A stretch of DNA of 64,000 bases from Linnemannia elongata (GCA_036320915.1 JAXBDG010000010.1:868001-932000); one strand, 5' to 3'. Numbered from the stretch's first letter, positions 34,374 to 46,789 are shown. Numbers and translations are program-made. Notes: generated from the letters alone by a model not told the origin.

Positions 34374-36099
34374 TCATGGGGACCTGTACTCTTCCTTTTC
34401 CGAGCCAACGACCGTAACAACAACTGCTGCAGGACCATCCCTAAGTCTCCTGGCAAGGTTCTCTTCTGTGCGTGCGTACTCATCCAGGTCCAACCAGCTG
34501 GTGCATTTCGAACACCTGACGGCCTTAAGTTCGATGGATCCTGAGCAGAAAGGGCATTTCTTTTCGGTGACCGCCGTTTTTGTGTTTCTACCCATCTGGT
34601 ACACTATTAAAAGGGATATAGGAAAGAGAAGCAAAGATAAGAGCAGTTAGTAACAGTTGAGAGAAGATTTGAGAAATGTGGAGTGGGGATAAACGTTGTA
34701 ACAAGTTCACCGAATGAAACAGTAAGAAAGTGAGACTTTACGTTTGACGATGACAAAGACACAGGCCGAAATGATAAAAAAGTTGATGACGGTTTGGATA
34801 AAGTTTCCGTAGTTCCATGATAATGCGTTGCTTGCCTTGACCGCTGCCCTAGTCGAGAACTGAAAGGTAGAACGCACGCGCGCATGGTCATGGAGACATG
34901 TCAATTTGTGTTTTGGCGAAGAAGAGTGGGTTCAGCTGTTATGAGATGTGAAGGACGATTTTCTTACGTCTGGATTGGCAAAGGTGGCGTCCTTGCGCAG
35001 GACGACAAAGTTCTCCTCGAGAGCCTTTCCGGAAGCGAGCGCCACAATAGGCGAGATGATATCCTTGACCAAACTGTCGACAATCTAGAGACATAAGGTG
35101 GTTGCAGTGATATGAAGAAATATGTCAGGGCTTTCTTCAGTTTGTTGACATAGGATGAGTATCACGAGTGCCATCTGACTTTTAGGCCATGTCCATGGGC
35201 AGCTTGACTTACAGAAGTGAATGCAGCACCTATTAATGTTTAGAGTCCCGTTAAAAGAAAAGAAGTAAGAAAGACGAGTGAGTTGGGATTGTCCCACGAT
35301 AGATGCGCCCACAGGAAATTCTTCTCCACAAAAGAAGTAAACAAACAGACAGCAGCAGGTGCACGGTCCTTTCGATTGCTTATCGATCGAATCACACCTT
35401 AAGTTCGATAGAACAAAGGTAGAAACAGCAAATAGGAACATACCAATAACGACGGCTACGGCGAGATCGATGACATTGCCACGATCAAGGAACTTGCGGT
35501 AGTCTGCAAAGATGGAGACCCCCTGACTAATTCCGGGGACCTTTGTCAGTTTGCCACCAACATCCGTCAATCCGTTCTCCACTATATGCAAAAATCAGAG
35601 AATAAATGTGGTGTGAGACAAATCAGATGCAGACGAAGCACTGAAATATTTAAGCTCATGATCACTGATGGGACCGCGTGTTGAAGAGAGGACACATACC
35701 TTGGGAGATGCCTCCTTTGACAGCGCTGGCACCCTGCTTGACGGCATTAGCACTCTGTGAGATACCGCCAATAACAGCCTTTGCAGGATTCATACTCATT
35801 CGCTTCTTGATCGGTTTGCCGCCTGCGCTGGGTGTAGCCGCAGTAGTGGTGATGGCTGTATCAATGTCTTGAAATTGGCTGAGCTGTTCGGGATCCTCTG
35901 TATCGATCTGGACGACAGTCTCGACAATCTCATGTTCGTCGTTGATGCGGTAGATAGTATCGTCGATGTTATTGTTGTTGTCGTGGCGGTTACTGTTGGT
36001 GGCTTGCGACAAGATGTGTCTGTTATTATTTATATTCTCTGCGTGGACGATCTCGTGGTCCTCGTTGATGTGGTAGCTGTAGTTGTTGTCTTGAGACAT
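34374..36099 (-). CDS. mscL: large-conductance mechanosensitive channel MscL with C-terminal zinc ribbon
   Basis: Six exons on the minus strand: 36099-35700, 35581-35444, 35229-35213, 35084-34968, 34859-34742 and 34603-34374; phases match, 339 residues. Exon 3 is a 17-nt microexon. The first ~150 residues are a fungal-type disordered cytosolic extension (His/Asn/Asp-rich). The MscL core follows: FLDRGNVIDLAVAVVIGAAF (from about 164) is TM1, IVDSLVKDIISPIVAL the start of the loop, and NFIQTVINFFIISACVFVIV (about 243-262) TM2. E. coli MscL Gly22 aligns with Ala176 here. The C-terminus carries CPFC (280-283) and CSKC (294-297), a zinc ribbon like that of many bacterial MscL proteins. MscL opens under membrane tension to release osmolytes; fungal copies are known to be rare and are thought to derive from bacteria. 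Cell location is unknown (plasma or organelle membrane). Confidence 0.88.
34603..34742 (-). other. MscL last intron and TM2/zinc-ribbon junction
   Basis: The last intron (34741-34604) separates TM2 from the exon that encodes the entire C-terminal zinc ribbon. The ribbon is therefore carried on one 230-nt exon (34603-34374). Confidence 0.7.
35213..35229 (-). other. 17-nt microexon in MscL
   Basis: Flanked by AATAG and GTAAGT. It supplies codons for AAFTS and completes a split Gly codon inside TM1, where bacterial MscL reads GAAF, so the microexon is needed to keep the pore helix intact. Confidence 0.85.
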
Positions 36100-36573
36100 T
36101 TTGTTGCTATTGTTTTTTCTTTGTCCGTTGGTCGCCTTTGTGAATCCGCTAAGATGTACTTTTCAATGAGGGTAGCTTAGTAAAGACCGTTTCTTTGCGT
36201 GAAAGAAATGAGATGTAGGTATTGTTGTTTGTTCGGAGAACTCTTTCTTTTTTGAGATTACTACGATGCAGAAGGGAAATAAGCGATAGAAGAGGAAGAA
36301 TGGAAGCGATGGAAAAAGAACGGCAAGAAGGCAGAAAAGAGATGAGGAATGGTAGATAAATGAGTTAGAGAGCAAGAATTCGGTGCATCGGAAGGTAAGA
36401 AAAGGACGAAAGTGAAAAAGCGGGGCGAGAGTACGGAGCAGCCGAGCCTTTTAAATGGCACGAAAGACCACCAGGCGACAGGAGGCATCACCAGAAGGGA
36501 AAGAGAGTAAGGTTTAAGGGAGCATAACAAGAAAGGGATATGTCGCCAGGTGCAAAGCTCAATGGAGATGTGC

Positions 36574-36604
<31 letters not shown>

Positions 36605-39600
36605 GTCAATTGGCATGACAACGCAAAGGAAGGACTCTCAACTCCAAAGGGTTGTTGTTGTTTGTTGTTCCTTTGGGCGTCTACTCATTTTCTTCTTTTC
36701 TTTTCGAGTAAGGGATGAAAGACGGGGTTAACGGGAAGGAAAAAAAAGGGATTACCACCTGGAACTTCAGTGTCTGCATGGAAATGGATATGGAGATAGA
36801 TGAGGGTACCAAATTGTCTATTCGGGTCCCAACTAACTACAGTATGATGCTGAGCGTTGTCTTATGTTTCCATCAACAGATGGTTGATGGTACGAAGTAT
36901 CAACGAAAACAGGTGCCAGGAAACAAACAAGACCAAACAAGCAACCTCAAACAAATATATACGGACTATTTGTCTTTGAAACAAGTGAAGAGAAGGAGAC
37001 GCAAAGCAAGGGGTGTGTGGACGGGAAGAGGGCAGTAAGGAGGTTGTCGTTTAGGAGGTGCTTATTCACCATAGGAAAAATACAAGGAGGTACCCAGTTC
37101 ACTCTCTATCTTTCAGCAGCATCTGTACCCTTATTACTTGTCCGCCTAGCTACCACCCCATCTCACCGTGCAAGACACGCCTTAATGGATGGTGGCCCTA
37201 TGTGTCTTTATTTCTATCTCGTTGATGGCAAAGAGGAGAATGAAGTATCCATGTGGTGTTGGCCATGTATTGGGTGTGATCCTGTATGAGCAGACGAACA
37301 CTTCATCTAAGCCGAGCAAATGTCCTGGTTCTCTTGTTACACTTATCAAGGGTTCATGGGCATTCACAGCCCAACTTTTTTTTTTTTTATGACTGTCACT
37401 TTTGAGGCAAGAGCGAGTAAGTTGCGCCTGCTTGGCCAAGTTGCTTGTCGGTCTGGGGAAGCGGGCTCCTCTATGCTCCCTTGTTATGCAATAATGGCCC
37501 CGTGTCCTTGACTAGACAAACAAGCAAGTTAAGGTTCTGAGCTGTCTTTTTTTATTTTGTTTGCCTGCTTGCTTGTTTTCGCTTGTTATTGTTCAGTCAT
37601 ACTCATCTCTCCTAAGCTGAGGCGGCAATGTAAATGGATCGATGGGCGAGGCCCTTTCCTCTCCTCTCCTCCTCTCTCACCCTATCTAATTCTCTCAAGC
37701 ACAAGATGCATGGTTGAAATTACTTGATACAGAAGTTTCTCTAAGCATTGCGTTCAGTTGATCGGCCATTTTCAAGTTGTCCATTTTTAGTTTTGTTTGT
37801 TGCTATTTTGGCATTAGGACTGATAGAATGATGGTGTAGTAGCATGTGCTCCTGTAAATAGAGTACTGCATGGAGGCCTAATTGGCCTCGTAATAAGTGC
37901 TAAAAAACAGGTGGTAGGATGAAAGAGCTGCTACACATTCAAAGGAGGTGAAAGAGAGTAGGAAGGCGGTATAAGGAGGTTGAAGGTAAGAATGCACGTT
38001 TGAATAGAAAAAGGAGATGAGGGTGTCTGTGTTCCAAGTGCCGCCAATTTTTTCTATCTTTAAAAAAGTCGCGTGGTGTCCATTCTCCGTCGAGCCAGGG
38101 GAGGGTTTCCATTTGCAGCGAAACCGGGGCGAATCCGTTTCTCTCAGTTCTCTCAAAGGCCGTCCCTGACAATCAGGGGACTGACGGATAAAGGACTTTG
38201 TTCGCCTAGAGGACGGTACTCAGGGTAACATCCATGAAAAATGTGGAACAGGTACCAGGGATCGAGTAGCTTTACCACACTTTTTTCATTCGGAGCAAGA
38301 AAAATGAGAGAAAGTGAGCAAAAATGGGAAAGTGAGAGAAAGTTAAGAAAGGGAAAGTGAGCTAGGTGAGCGAAGAGCGAAGAGAGAGAATTTAAAAGAA
38401 AGTGGCATGGCTGGGTCCTTGATGCTCGCTGCCTTTATTTGTTTCGCTCAATTGCCAACGATGACTGACTAGGCTGGACTCGTATTGACCAGACTCAATT
38501 CGACATGTTTCGACCAGATTAATGTTATTGAAGGAAGAGTAAGAGGCAGAGAGAGAAAGGAGGAAGACATTACATGATAATCACGCATGAGAAAAGGCTT
38601 GCCATTTAGAGTTGATGCTGATGGCGGACCTGACTTTTGAGCTCGTTTTTGGTTGAGTCCGTTTCATGATTTGTTTTGTCATCCCGTCAGTTATGAAATT
38701 GATAACGGTCAAAGTGCAAAGTGTAAAGCCAAGGATATGTTTCTCTTTTCCCTTCTCCCTTTTCCCTTTCTCTCTTTCCCTCCCTTTTCCTTCTCTTTCC
38801 CACTCCCTCCCTCCCTCCCTCCCTCCCTCCCTTTCTCGCACACTAGCCTTTCTTTAGCACTGAGTCGAACAGGGCAGGCTTCTTCAATCTCTCCTCACTC
38901 ATTACACCCCTTTCCTAATTCACCTTCATCACTCTTCCTCATTACACCTTCACTTCTCTCCTCTACTCGTCCCTTCCCTGCTCGACAAAGAACGAACGAA
39001 CGAACGACTATCACCAACTTGCCATTCTTCCCCTTCTCCGTTCCTCATTCACTCACTCCTTCTTTTGTACCATATATACTCTTACTTAATACAACACTTT
39101 CGCCCCTTGAAAAGAAAAAACAAAAGTGACAAGGAACCAGGCCGGGTAAGGCGCTGCAATACAGTTCGAGCACACAAAGGCCGTTGGTTCATACAACTTT
39201 CGCCTCAGCCTGCCGAGAATATGAATGCAAACGAAAACGACCACACTCAACCCTCAATGAATGAGTGACTGAACCCTGAAGCCACACACAACAACCTCAG
39301 CTTTGCTAACAATAGATCGTCTTCAACGCCTCATCGCCTCGTCCCCCTACTTTGTTCTTTTTTTTTTTCTCATAGACCCGACTCTCTTTCAGCACACAAA
39401 GGCATATATATCCGCCCAACCAACCAACCAATCCAACAATTCAATATACCCCGTCCTCGTCTCCACATTATATATCCAGCTCGTTATTACGGTTACACGA
39501 TCACAATCGTCTGTCTCTCCGTCCGTCCGACAGGCAGCAACAACAACACAACTGCGTGCTCTCATCCTGTACTTAACTTGTACTTGTACAGCGAACCAGA

Positions 39601-39627
39601 GTACATGACCTCCTCGCTCGTCCGCAT
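36100..39627. other. 3.5-kb divergent intergenic region (MscL / Sel1 protein)
   Basis: No gene supported on either strand. It has a 27-nt A run (36574-36600), a purine-rich patch (38290-38400), CCCT repeats (38806-38831) and a C/T-rich leader with TATATA patches (39073, 39402, 39466) before the Sel1-repeat gene. Several 60-107-residue frames overlap each other on opposite strands and have no domain. Confidence 0.5.
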
Positions 39628-42600
39628 ATGCCAATAGATATGACCGCCAAGCCTGACCAATATTACCAGTATTACCCTCAGCAGCAACGACCGGACCAAC
39701 AACAACAGCAGTCTTTTTATTATCAACCAAAGCAACAGCAACAACTACAACAACAATTCCCTTTTCACGGCAAGACTCCTGTTTATACCCTCTACCCCGA
39801 TATCCTTCAGAAGCCCTCTGTCACTCCGATCCCACCCTTTTCCAACAAGCAGTTCCTTCCTGCCAACCATCACAAACGCTCCGAACCCTCTTCCTCCTCC
39901 TCCTCTTCTTTAAGCAGAAACAACAGCACCCGACCTGCAATCACAATCACCATGGGTGCCTCTTATGATACCAAAACTCAGTCCTCATTCTCGTCGACAA
40001 AGCCCTCGTCCCACCAACAATATCACAACCATAACCAGCTCCGCACGGACACTAACTTGGGTTATTCTCAGCAGCCGCAACAGCAGCAGAAGCATTCTCC
40101 TCGGACTGGAGGATACCCCACCTCGACCGCCAAAGGTGTTCCGGTTTCTCCGATTTCGCCCTCGACTCCCGCGTCCATGGGATACATCACCGCCAACAAG
40201 AGCACCGCTCGAGTGACCAACGTAGATGAGGGTCAATCGAGAAGTCGTGCAAAGACCGTTGGCGAGGGACAGAGCCGTTACGACCAGTCTCAATACCAGC
40301 AGCCACGAACAACTCCAACGGTAACTCCTACTTCAACAGCAGCAAAAGAGCAATCGGCGCCAGCACTATCACCTCACGCTCACGGACAACAGACACAAGC
40401 ACACTACGGAGGACCCGTCCCTCGACCTAGGGCAGCCTCTGCTGCCGCTCAGACCCAAAACGTCAAAGGCCAAGGGTACGGTCAAGGACAACAACACGTT
40501 CAGTCTCAGGGACAAGGATATGGCCAAGCACAAGGACAAGGCACCATGAAACAATCTCCGTCCATGGGCTCAGGCGGTTTCGCGCCCGGGTCTCCGTCTT
40601 CTCCTTCGTCGCACTCCTTCGCACAACAAAACTCGAGAGCCTCGCCCTCCTCTAAAACGGCACTGTCGCCGCCGTTACCCAAGCAAGGATCTGCAGCCTC
40701 ATTTTCTTCCCTCCCTTCGCCAACCATGTCTGATAAGCCGTCGTTGTTGACGGTGATCCCTTCTGCCTCCCTTGCCCTGTCATTCGATCAAGACTCAGAT
40801 CTCGACTACCCTCACGACCAGGAAAAGCATCAGCAGCAAGCATTGGAGTATCAACGGCGATTGCAGCAGAAGCCACCGCCAAAGCAGGGAGAGGAAGGGT
40901 CGGATGATGACAGTGACTCGGGATCTGTGGTGTCCTACAGGAGGTCTATCCATCGGCTGTCCATGACATATAAGGGTCGACCTGGAGTTCCCAACATTAG
41001 CCTATTTTCATCCAACCAGCGGTCAAATGTAATCCACCACGACCGCTCTGCGTCGGGATCTAGCGAGTTGTCCAGTTCGCAGATGATGATCAAGGACCAG
41101 CGAGAGGCAAGACTACAACACCAGCAACAGCAGCATCCACCTCAGCACCAGCAACAGCACCATCACCAACAGCATCAACAAAGTCATTCTGGTAGAACCA
41201 ATGCCAACGCAAGTTACACCAAGCAGGAACCCTACGGCTCAGGATCATCTCTGGCGTCAATTGATCAGCGTCCTCGTAAGGAGGATGGTCGGCCAGTCAT
41301 GATCCGAGCGAACACCAGCCAATCACCACCTTCACAACGGCCCCGGGACGTCCATATCCCCGAACGCAGCTCATCAGCGGACACGCTCCATTATCGCAGC
41401 AAGAGTGAAGGTCGGCCCGGACAATCAACAGCCTATGGTCAGCAAACCTATCACCAACACCATCCTATGCCTGCGTCACCGTCCCTCCCAAGCAGATCTC
41501 AGATGGACCCTCGGCCAAGTCATGAGAGCCAAAGGTCATATCAGCAGCTCGACCCACGACCTAGTCATGAGAGTTCTCAAAGTCAGCGTCCTCAGCACCT
41601 ACAAACCTCGCCTACTAGTCCACGGGCGGGACGCGCACCTGGGGGATATGGACCCGGCCCTGAGCCTGCCCGGAATAATGGTCCCCTATCCCCAGGCGTG
41701 AACGGAGGATCGAGCTATTCTCAAAATTCAGGACGGTCTGGTGGCAGCAACGGAGGCGCATCTCATCGTCCTCTTCCAACATCCTCCCGCGGGCCGGTAG
41801 GGTATGGACAAGGAGCCAATGCAGGCCCTGCCGGCGCAGCAGGAGCAGTAGGAGGACCCATCAAGCTTCATCCCGCACACCATCTCCCTAGCAATGGATA
41901 CGTCCGTCCAGAGGAAGCCTTTGGACCGTCGAACCCAATGCCCGAGAAGGCCGAGGATTTTGTCCGCCAGGGCATTGAGTTTCACGAGATTGGCGAGATC
42001 TCCAAGGCGACGCAGTATTTCCGCTCTGCCGCTGAGATGGGAGACCCTGTTGGCATGTTGATGTACGGTCTCTCTGTCCGTCACGGATGGGGTTGTAAAG
42101 CCAACCGACAGCTGGCCTTCCAGTACCTCCAGAAGAGTGCCGAGCATGCGGTGGGTGATCTCAAATCGAGAGACTCATTTGCGAGCAAGGCAGCCAAGGG
42201 CGAGTTGGTGTTGGCAATCTACGAGCTCGGTATTTGTTTCCGACATGGATGGGGTGCCGAGAAGAACAAGAAGACTGCCGCCTACTACTTTGAAATTGCC
42301 GCCAACCTCGTAAGTTCCTCCTTCACTTTTTTCACTTCATCTTTCACCAATTGCTCCCCTTTTTTGGTGGCGTTGACATAAACTAACTTTTATTCTCAAT
42401 CGCGAACAATAGGGAGATCCTGATGCACAGAACGATCTGGCGTGGTGCTATTACCACGGCGTGGGTGTCAAAAAGGACATGTACAAATCTGCTAAGTACT
42501 ACCGTCTGGCGGCTGCCCAGGGCATGTCGACTATGGGCAACTCATGGATCTGGAAGGACAAGTACGGTGGCCCCACCAGTCCTACCACCCCCGACAAGGG

Positions 42601-42637
42601 CCACTACCACCAGCACACCCTCGCCGCCCTAGGATAA
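39628..42637 (+). CDS. Sel1-repeat protein with long disordered N-terminus (Dsf2/Chs4-like)
   Basis: Two exons, 39628-42309 and 42413-42637, phase 0, 968 residues; the intron has a good branch site (CTAAC). The first ~770 residues are low complexity: polyQ/Tyr at the start (YYQYYPQQQ), Ser/Pro/Gln-rich stretches and a QHHHQQHQQ patch. From about residue 771 come tandem Sel1-like repeats: ATQYFRSAAEMGDPVGMLMY, YGLSVRHGWGCKANRQLAF, ELGICFRHGWGAEKNKKTAA and, across the intron, GDPDAQNDLAWCYYHGVGV. Sel1 repeats are TPR-like scaffolds. Fungal proteins of this shape include the chitin synthase activator Chs4/Skt5 and yeast Dsf2, so a role at the cell cortex or wall is plausible but not shown. A CaaX box, present in Chs4, is not seen (it ends HTLAALG). 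ATG 39628 is the first in-frame start. Confidence 0.82.
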
Positions 42638-43269
42638 CTCCCTTTTTTCTCGTTCTCTCCCTCACATCAACGACAAAAGCAACAACAGCAAAACAACAAC
42701 GAACGACGCGTTTTTCTTTCTTCGGTCAAAGAGTTTACGATTCACTTCTTTGGTTGTTGAACAAGAAAACAAAGCACTTTCAAGACACGACGACTTTAAC
42801 GATCATTTTCTTTTCTAACGAAACACGACACAAACTTGATGATAATGACACACTTCCTCCCTCTCCCCCCCTCCTCTCCTTCTCCGCTCTCAACATCCTA
42901 TCTTTTTCATTGTTTGCCCGTCTTATGTTTTTTTTTTCATCCAGTTTCGTAGAAAAACCACCCCCATCCTAGATGTACATTAAAGCGTTTTATCATTTCT
43001 CTTTCTGTCTCTTGTCACGTCTTTTTGCTCAAGTTTCTGCAATAAGAATGAAGAAAGTTAGAAAAAAAATTGATCCGCAATCGTCCAAGTACTATGTTGT
43101 GATCGAATGAAGTGGTGTATATTTTTAATGTCGTTGTTCCTTTGCCGTGTTCATTGAAGTCCGGCTGTCATTTTTTGTTCTACTTTGGTCGCCCTACAGG
43201 CTTTGCTGCAAGTCCCTTCCTCTCGCTTGTCCATATTCCCGTCCGATCTAAAAAGCATGTCCTTCGATT
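42638..43269. other. convergent 3' flank, Sel1 protein / AP-1 mu
   Basis: 632 bp between the stops. It is CT-rich on the left, AT-rich in the middle, and holds no gene. Confidence 0.55.
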
Positions 43270-45434
43270 TTAGATGGGTGCCATCTTGGCGGCCTTGATG
43301 CTGTCTGGCATTCTCATCTGGTAATCGCCGTTTTGTGTGATGTAGCGGACCCATGGCAACGCTGCGTAGCCGGAACGTTCCTGGATCTTGAGGTATCGAA
43401 CCTGAATTCCTGATGTTGTGAAGTAAGGGATTTCGAACTTGATCGACATTGGAGGTTTCTTATCCGCGTCCTCCACTATTGATATCCGCGGAAAATACAA
43501 AGACATGTCAGTTAATCAACTCTTCCAGCAGGAAAATCCATGCGACAATCCTTTTTGTCCAAAGGAGCAACGACGCTTACAGTTCTTGACAGATGGAAGT
43601 CCAAAGTGTGCTCTCATCGAAAACTCCTTGCCGCCTTGGAACTGCTTGATCTTCCAAATGACACAGGCCTTCTCAGGGACATATTGTACGGAACCAATTC
43701 CGCTCTAAGTAATACAATAGCATAAATATTGGCCATAGGTTAGATCCTCCCTTCCGCACCACTGAAAGTAGATCGCCAGCCCTCATCCTTGTCCGATTGT
43801 CGATGTGATCCTTACTCTGAATTTTGGTGAATCCGCATCCTCGGGGACAGGGATATGAATCTCAACGTTATTCGCTGATGAACGGCGCTTGAACTGAGCC
43901 CTGGCCTATTTGTCCACGGAAAACCAACAAAAAGAAAATACGTGTCAGTACAACATATCTGCCACTGGAAGGACACGCCGCTGCCAGCTTTTCGATCAAT
44001 GCCGTTGAGATATCCAGATGACACGTACGCGAATGAGGTACTCGACTCTGCTTCCCGTGTAGTTCTCGACAAGAGCCTCGACCCAGATCAAAGGCTTGAC
44101 CTGAGTATTGAGACGGTAGGTCATCAGGTCGAACTCGCCATCTGGGGGGATAAAGGAGATTGTCCTGTCGTTCTCAAACTTTGAAAGGCGCACACACTGA
44201 TGAAACTTGACATCCTCCATCTCAATCGACTTGCCTTTTGTAGGCGCTATATGTCAATGGAAATGGAAGATCGGGTTAGAAAGGGCGGTACGTGACACCT
44301 AGAGCAAAGTATCTAGGATCACAACCATTAGCATAGTGCAACAAAAAAGGGGGGGAGCAAGAATGCAACGTACAGCGTCCGGTGCTCTCGAACATGACCT
44401 TGTCGTTCAGTCCAAGTCTCAGTTCTGGCATGCCCGACAAAAAGACCTTCATCTTGACAGCGCCCAAGATCTCGCTCCTCAACACGTTTCCGTTGGCATT
44501 GACTAACAGGTTGACAGATTCAACCACATCCAAAAAGACCTCGTTCTTGCGATACCGGATGCCCTCTGAACGCCACGAGACGGCATTGGTGACGGCCATT
44601 GGGGGACGGACCTGGACCTCAAGCTTGTATGCGTCCTGGGTGATGTACTCCTGAAGAATCTTAGATTCTGTCGTCTGAGGGTATCCAAAGTCCATCATCT
44701 CGTCCAGCAACTCATAAATGATCACAAAGTTGTCCCGGATCGACTCTTCCTCGAGCTCCTTGAAGTACTCTGTCAGGACCTCGGCGATCGTGTGCAAGAA
44801 GAGCATCACTGTCGTCGCATTCGAGTTCTTGCGCGTAATTGCCAGCACTAATAGAATTAGAGAGGGTTCAGAGAAGAAGTTAGAGAATGGGATATAACAA
44901 GGCGGTCGTTGTAACAAACATGTTCGATGTGCGATACAGGAACGGGTAAGACTGTGCAGTGGTAGACTGTGTTGCTTGCCACTAAGTGTTTTAGGACTCC
45001 TGCGTATTGCCTTTCCATGTCGCTTCAACCATCATCTCACAAGCAAAGCATTTGCTCACTCCTTGAATAACGCCTGCAAGCTCCTGGACTAATGACTGGA
45101 CACCATCAACATACACAATGCCGCAACGAACGCCCACTCCAGATGATGATGACCTCCTGTTGACAAAAAGGATGAGCCAAAAAAAGAGGGTAGCGCCAAG
45201 AGTAAGAAGAAAGAATGTGCACTTACAGAAGAGGTTGTTGTGTCGAATGTAGAGGTAGTTGATGCCGTCGTCGGTGAAGCACGGTGCTGGTGCCTGGCTG
45301 TCCTCCTCGGCCTCCAGGACCAAGGGCAAGAACTTCTCGACGGCAGACATGGGGATGTCACCGCGGTAGTTTCGCGAAATCAGGACCTTTCCCTTGAGAT
45401 CCAGGATGAAGATGGCCGACACTGCGGATGCCAT
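43270..45434 (-). CDS. APM1: AP-1 clathrin adaptor complex subunit mu
   Basis: Six exons on the minus strand: 45434-45227, 44847-44374, 44246-44029, 43905-43816, 43704-43581 and 43475-43270; phases agree, 439 residues, normal for the family. It is the medium chain of the trans-Golgi/endosomal AP-1 adaptor, which binds Tyr-based sorting signals. The N-terminal longin-like domain starts MASAVSAIFILDLKGKVLIS and includes EYFKELEEESIRDNFVIIYE. The C-terminal signal-binding domain includes TNAVSWRSEGIRYRKNEVFL, VFLSGMPELRLGLNDKVMFE, ANNVEIHIPVPEDADSPKF, MRAHFGLPSV and IPYFTTSGIQVRYLKIQERS. GMPELRLGLNDK and DVKFHQCVRLSKFENDRTIS favour AP-1 over AP-2. Intron 1 (379 nt) stays open for about 78 codons if unspliced, but splicing restores the conserved NNLF-LLAITRKN join. 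Identity is very secure. Confidence 0.95.
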
Positions 45435-46099
45435 TGTTGAGCTTGTCCTGAGGTTGTTGATTTAGTGTTGATGGTTGTTTGTCCAAGAAGGGTCGATGGA
45501 TATGCTCTGCTCCTGAGGTTGTGCGGAAGAGAAGGGCAATGTAGGTGAAGAGGAAAGAAGAGGAGCTGTGAGTGCGAGTGAGAGCAAAAGAGATGAGGGA
45601 GTGAGAATAACCAGTGGTGTGAACGATTCTCTGTGACGTGGTCCTTTCCTACGCCAGGTAGGCAAATTCAAGGAACAAGAGCATAGAATAAGATGATAGT
45701 TGGCCTTGATAGAACAAAAAACAACGATGCACAACAACCTGGCCCTTGGACCTATTAGACGAGAGGCAACATACGACAACAACTGTCAATCTGAATAAGA
45801 GGCTACCTCACTGTTCAGTTGCTCTTTACTGCTTCCAACCATTGCGCGCGTATATATCTACCATTGCGTGTAAACTACCATCCCGACGAGTCATAAGAAA
45901 GGCGCGCTTCTAACCTTTCAAGGACAGAAATGTCGTAAAAAAAAAAGTAGGTTTTATTTTTCTTGAAAAGGTAGCTTGAGGAGGTTTCCTCCACTCTTCA
46001 ACAAATGGCAATTGACTCCTAGTTGGCTGTTGTGCAGCGGTCAGGATTGTAGTGAACCGGAGGGTAGGTAAGAGGAGATCCTGCCATTGACATCACCAT
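45435..46099. other. upstream of AP-1 mu, downstream of secreted Trp/Gly-rich protein
   Basis: Holds the presumed AP-1 mu promoter (C/T-rich in minus sense, 45480-45660) and the 3' flank of the next minus-strand gene. No gene seen. Confidence 0.5.
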
Positions 46100-46669
46100 C
46101 TAATAGTAGATGGGACGGCGCCAGCCCCAGGGACGACCCCAAGGACCCCAACCCCAAGGACCCCAGCCTCCCCAACCCCAACCGCGGTAGCGACCATACC
46201 ACCAGGGTGCGAACTTGCTCTCATGACCCTCATCATGATCCTCATCAATCAAGGTCGTCGGGCCCTTGTGTTTGACCAGGCCAGCTTCGAACTCGGCATT
46301 GACCAAGTTCTTGGCCTTGTCAGCCTTGGCCACCTGGAAGGAAGCCTCCTTGGCGGTGGTCGAGATCAGGTGAGGCGCAATGCTGGCGTGATCGGGCTGG
46401 TACTCGGAGCCGTAGTGAACGACTTGGCTGGGCATGTGGCCGGTACCCATGTTGAGGTTACCGTAGTTGATGGGCGCCTTCTCGGTGTTGAGAGTCGAGG
46501 AGAAGGCTGAGGGGGTCGAAAGCCCGCCGAGCTGGAGCTTGTCGATCTTGGCATTGAGATTCGAGCCGGGGGCGAGCAAAGACGAGGGGTTCTCGCCGTA
46601 GGCGACCAGGGGGGCGGCCGAGACTGCGGTGGCGGCGAGGGCTACGCTGATAGCAACAAAGAACTTCAT
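46100..46669 (-). CDS. secreted protein with LGGLS..INYGN motif and Trp/Gly-rich tail
   Basis: Single exon, 189 residues. The signal peptide is MKFFVAISVALAATAVSA (cleavage around 18/19). Residues 45-71 form a motif with LGGLS at 47-51 and PINYGN at 66-71 that recurs in the divergent neighbour. A mixed central region (VNAEFEAGLVKHKGPTTL) leads to an acidic/His patch (IDEDHDEGHESK) and an unusual C-terminus of Trp/Gly/Pro repeats (GWGWGGWGPWGWGPWG) ending RRPIYY. No catalytic domain is recognised. The Trp-rich tail could bind carbohydrate, membrane or metal, but that is a guess. The longer frame from 47038 is rejected because a TATA box (46782-46789, minus) and a leader lie between it and this start, and the signal peptide begins exactly at 46669. 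Confidence 0.85.
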   Translation of the reverse strand: MKFFVAISVALAATAVSAAPLVAYGENPSSLLAPGSNLNAKIDKLQLGGLSTPSAFSSTLNTEKAPINYGNLNMGTGHMPSQVVHYGSEYQPDHASIAPHLISTTAKEASFQVAKADKAKNLVNAEFEAGLVKHKGPTTLIDEDHDEGHESKFAPWWYGRYRGWGWGGWGPWGWGPWGRPWGWRRPIYY

Positions 46670-46781
46670 GGCTTGATAGTGGGTTTTTTTGTTGTGGGTT
46701 ATAAGGGAATGTGTGTGAGAGTGCGGGAGGAGGAGGAAGAGAAGAGCGAGATTAGAGAACTTTTGCGGCACGATGTGTAGG

Positions 46782-46789
46782 TATTTATA
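46782..46789 (-). promoter_or_regulatory. TATA box of the secreted Trp/Gly-rich protein gene
   Basis: TATAAATA on the minus strand, about 115 bp before the ATG at 46669. It supports that start over the upstream extension of the frame. Confidence 0.6.
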
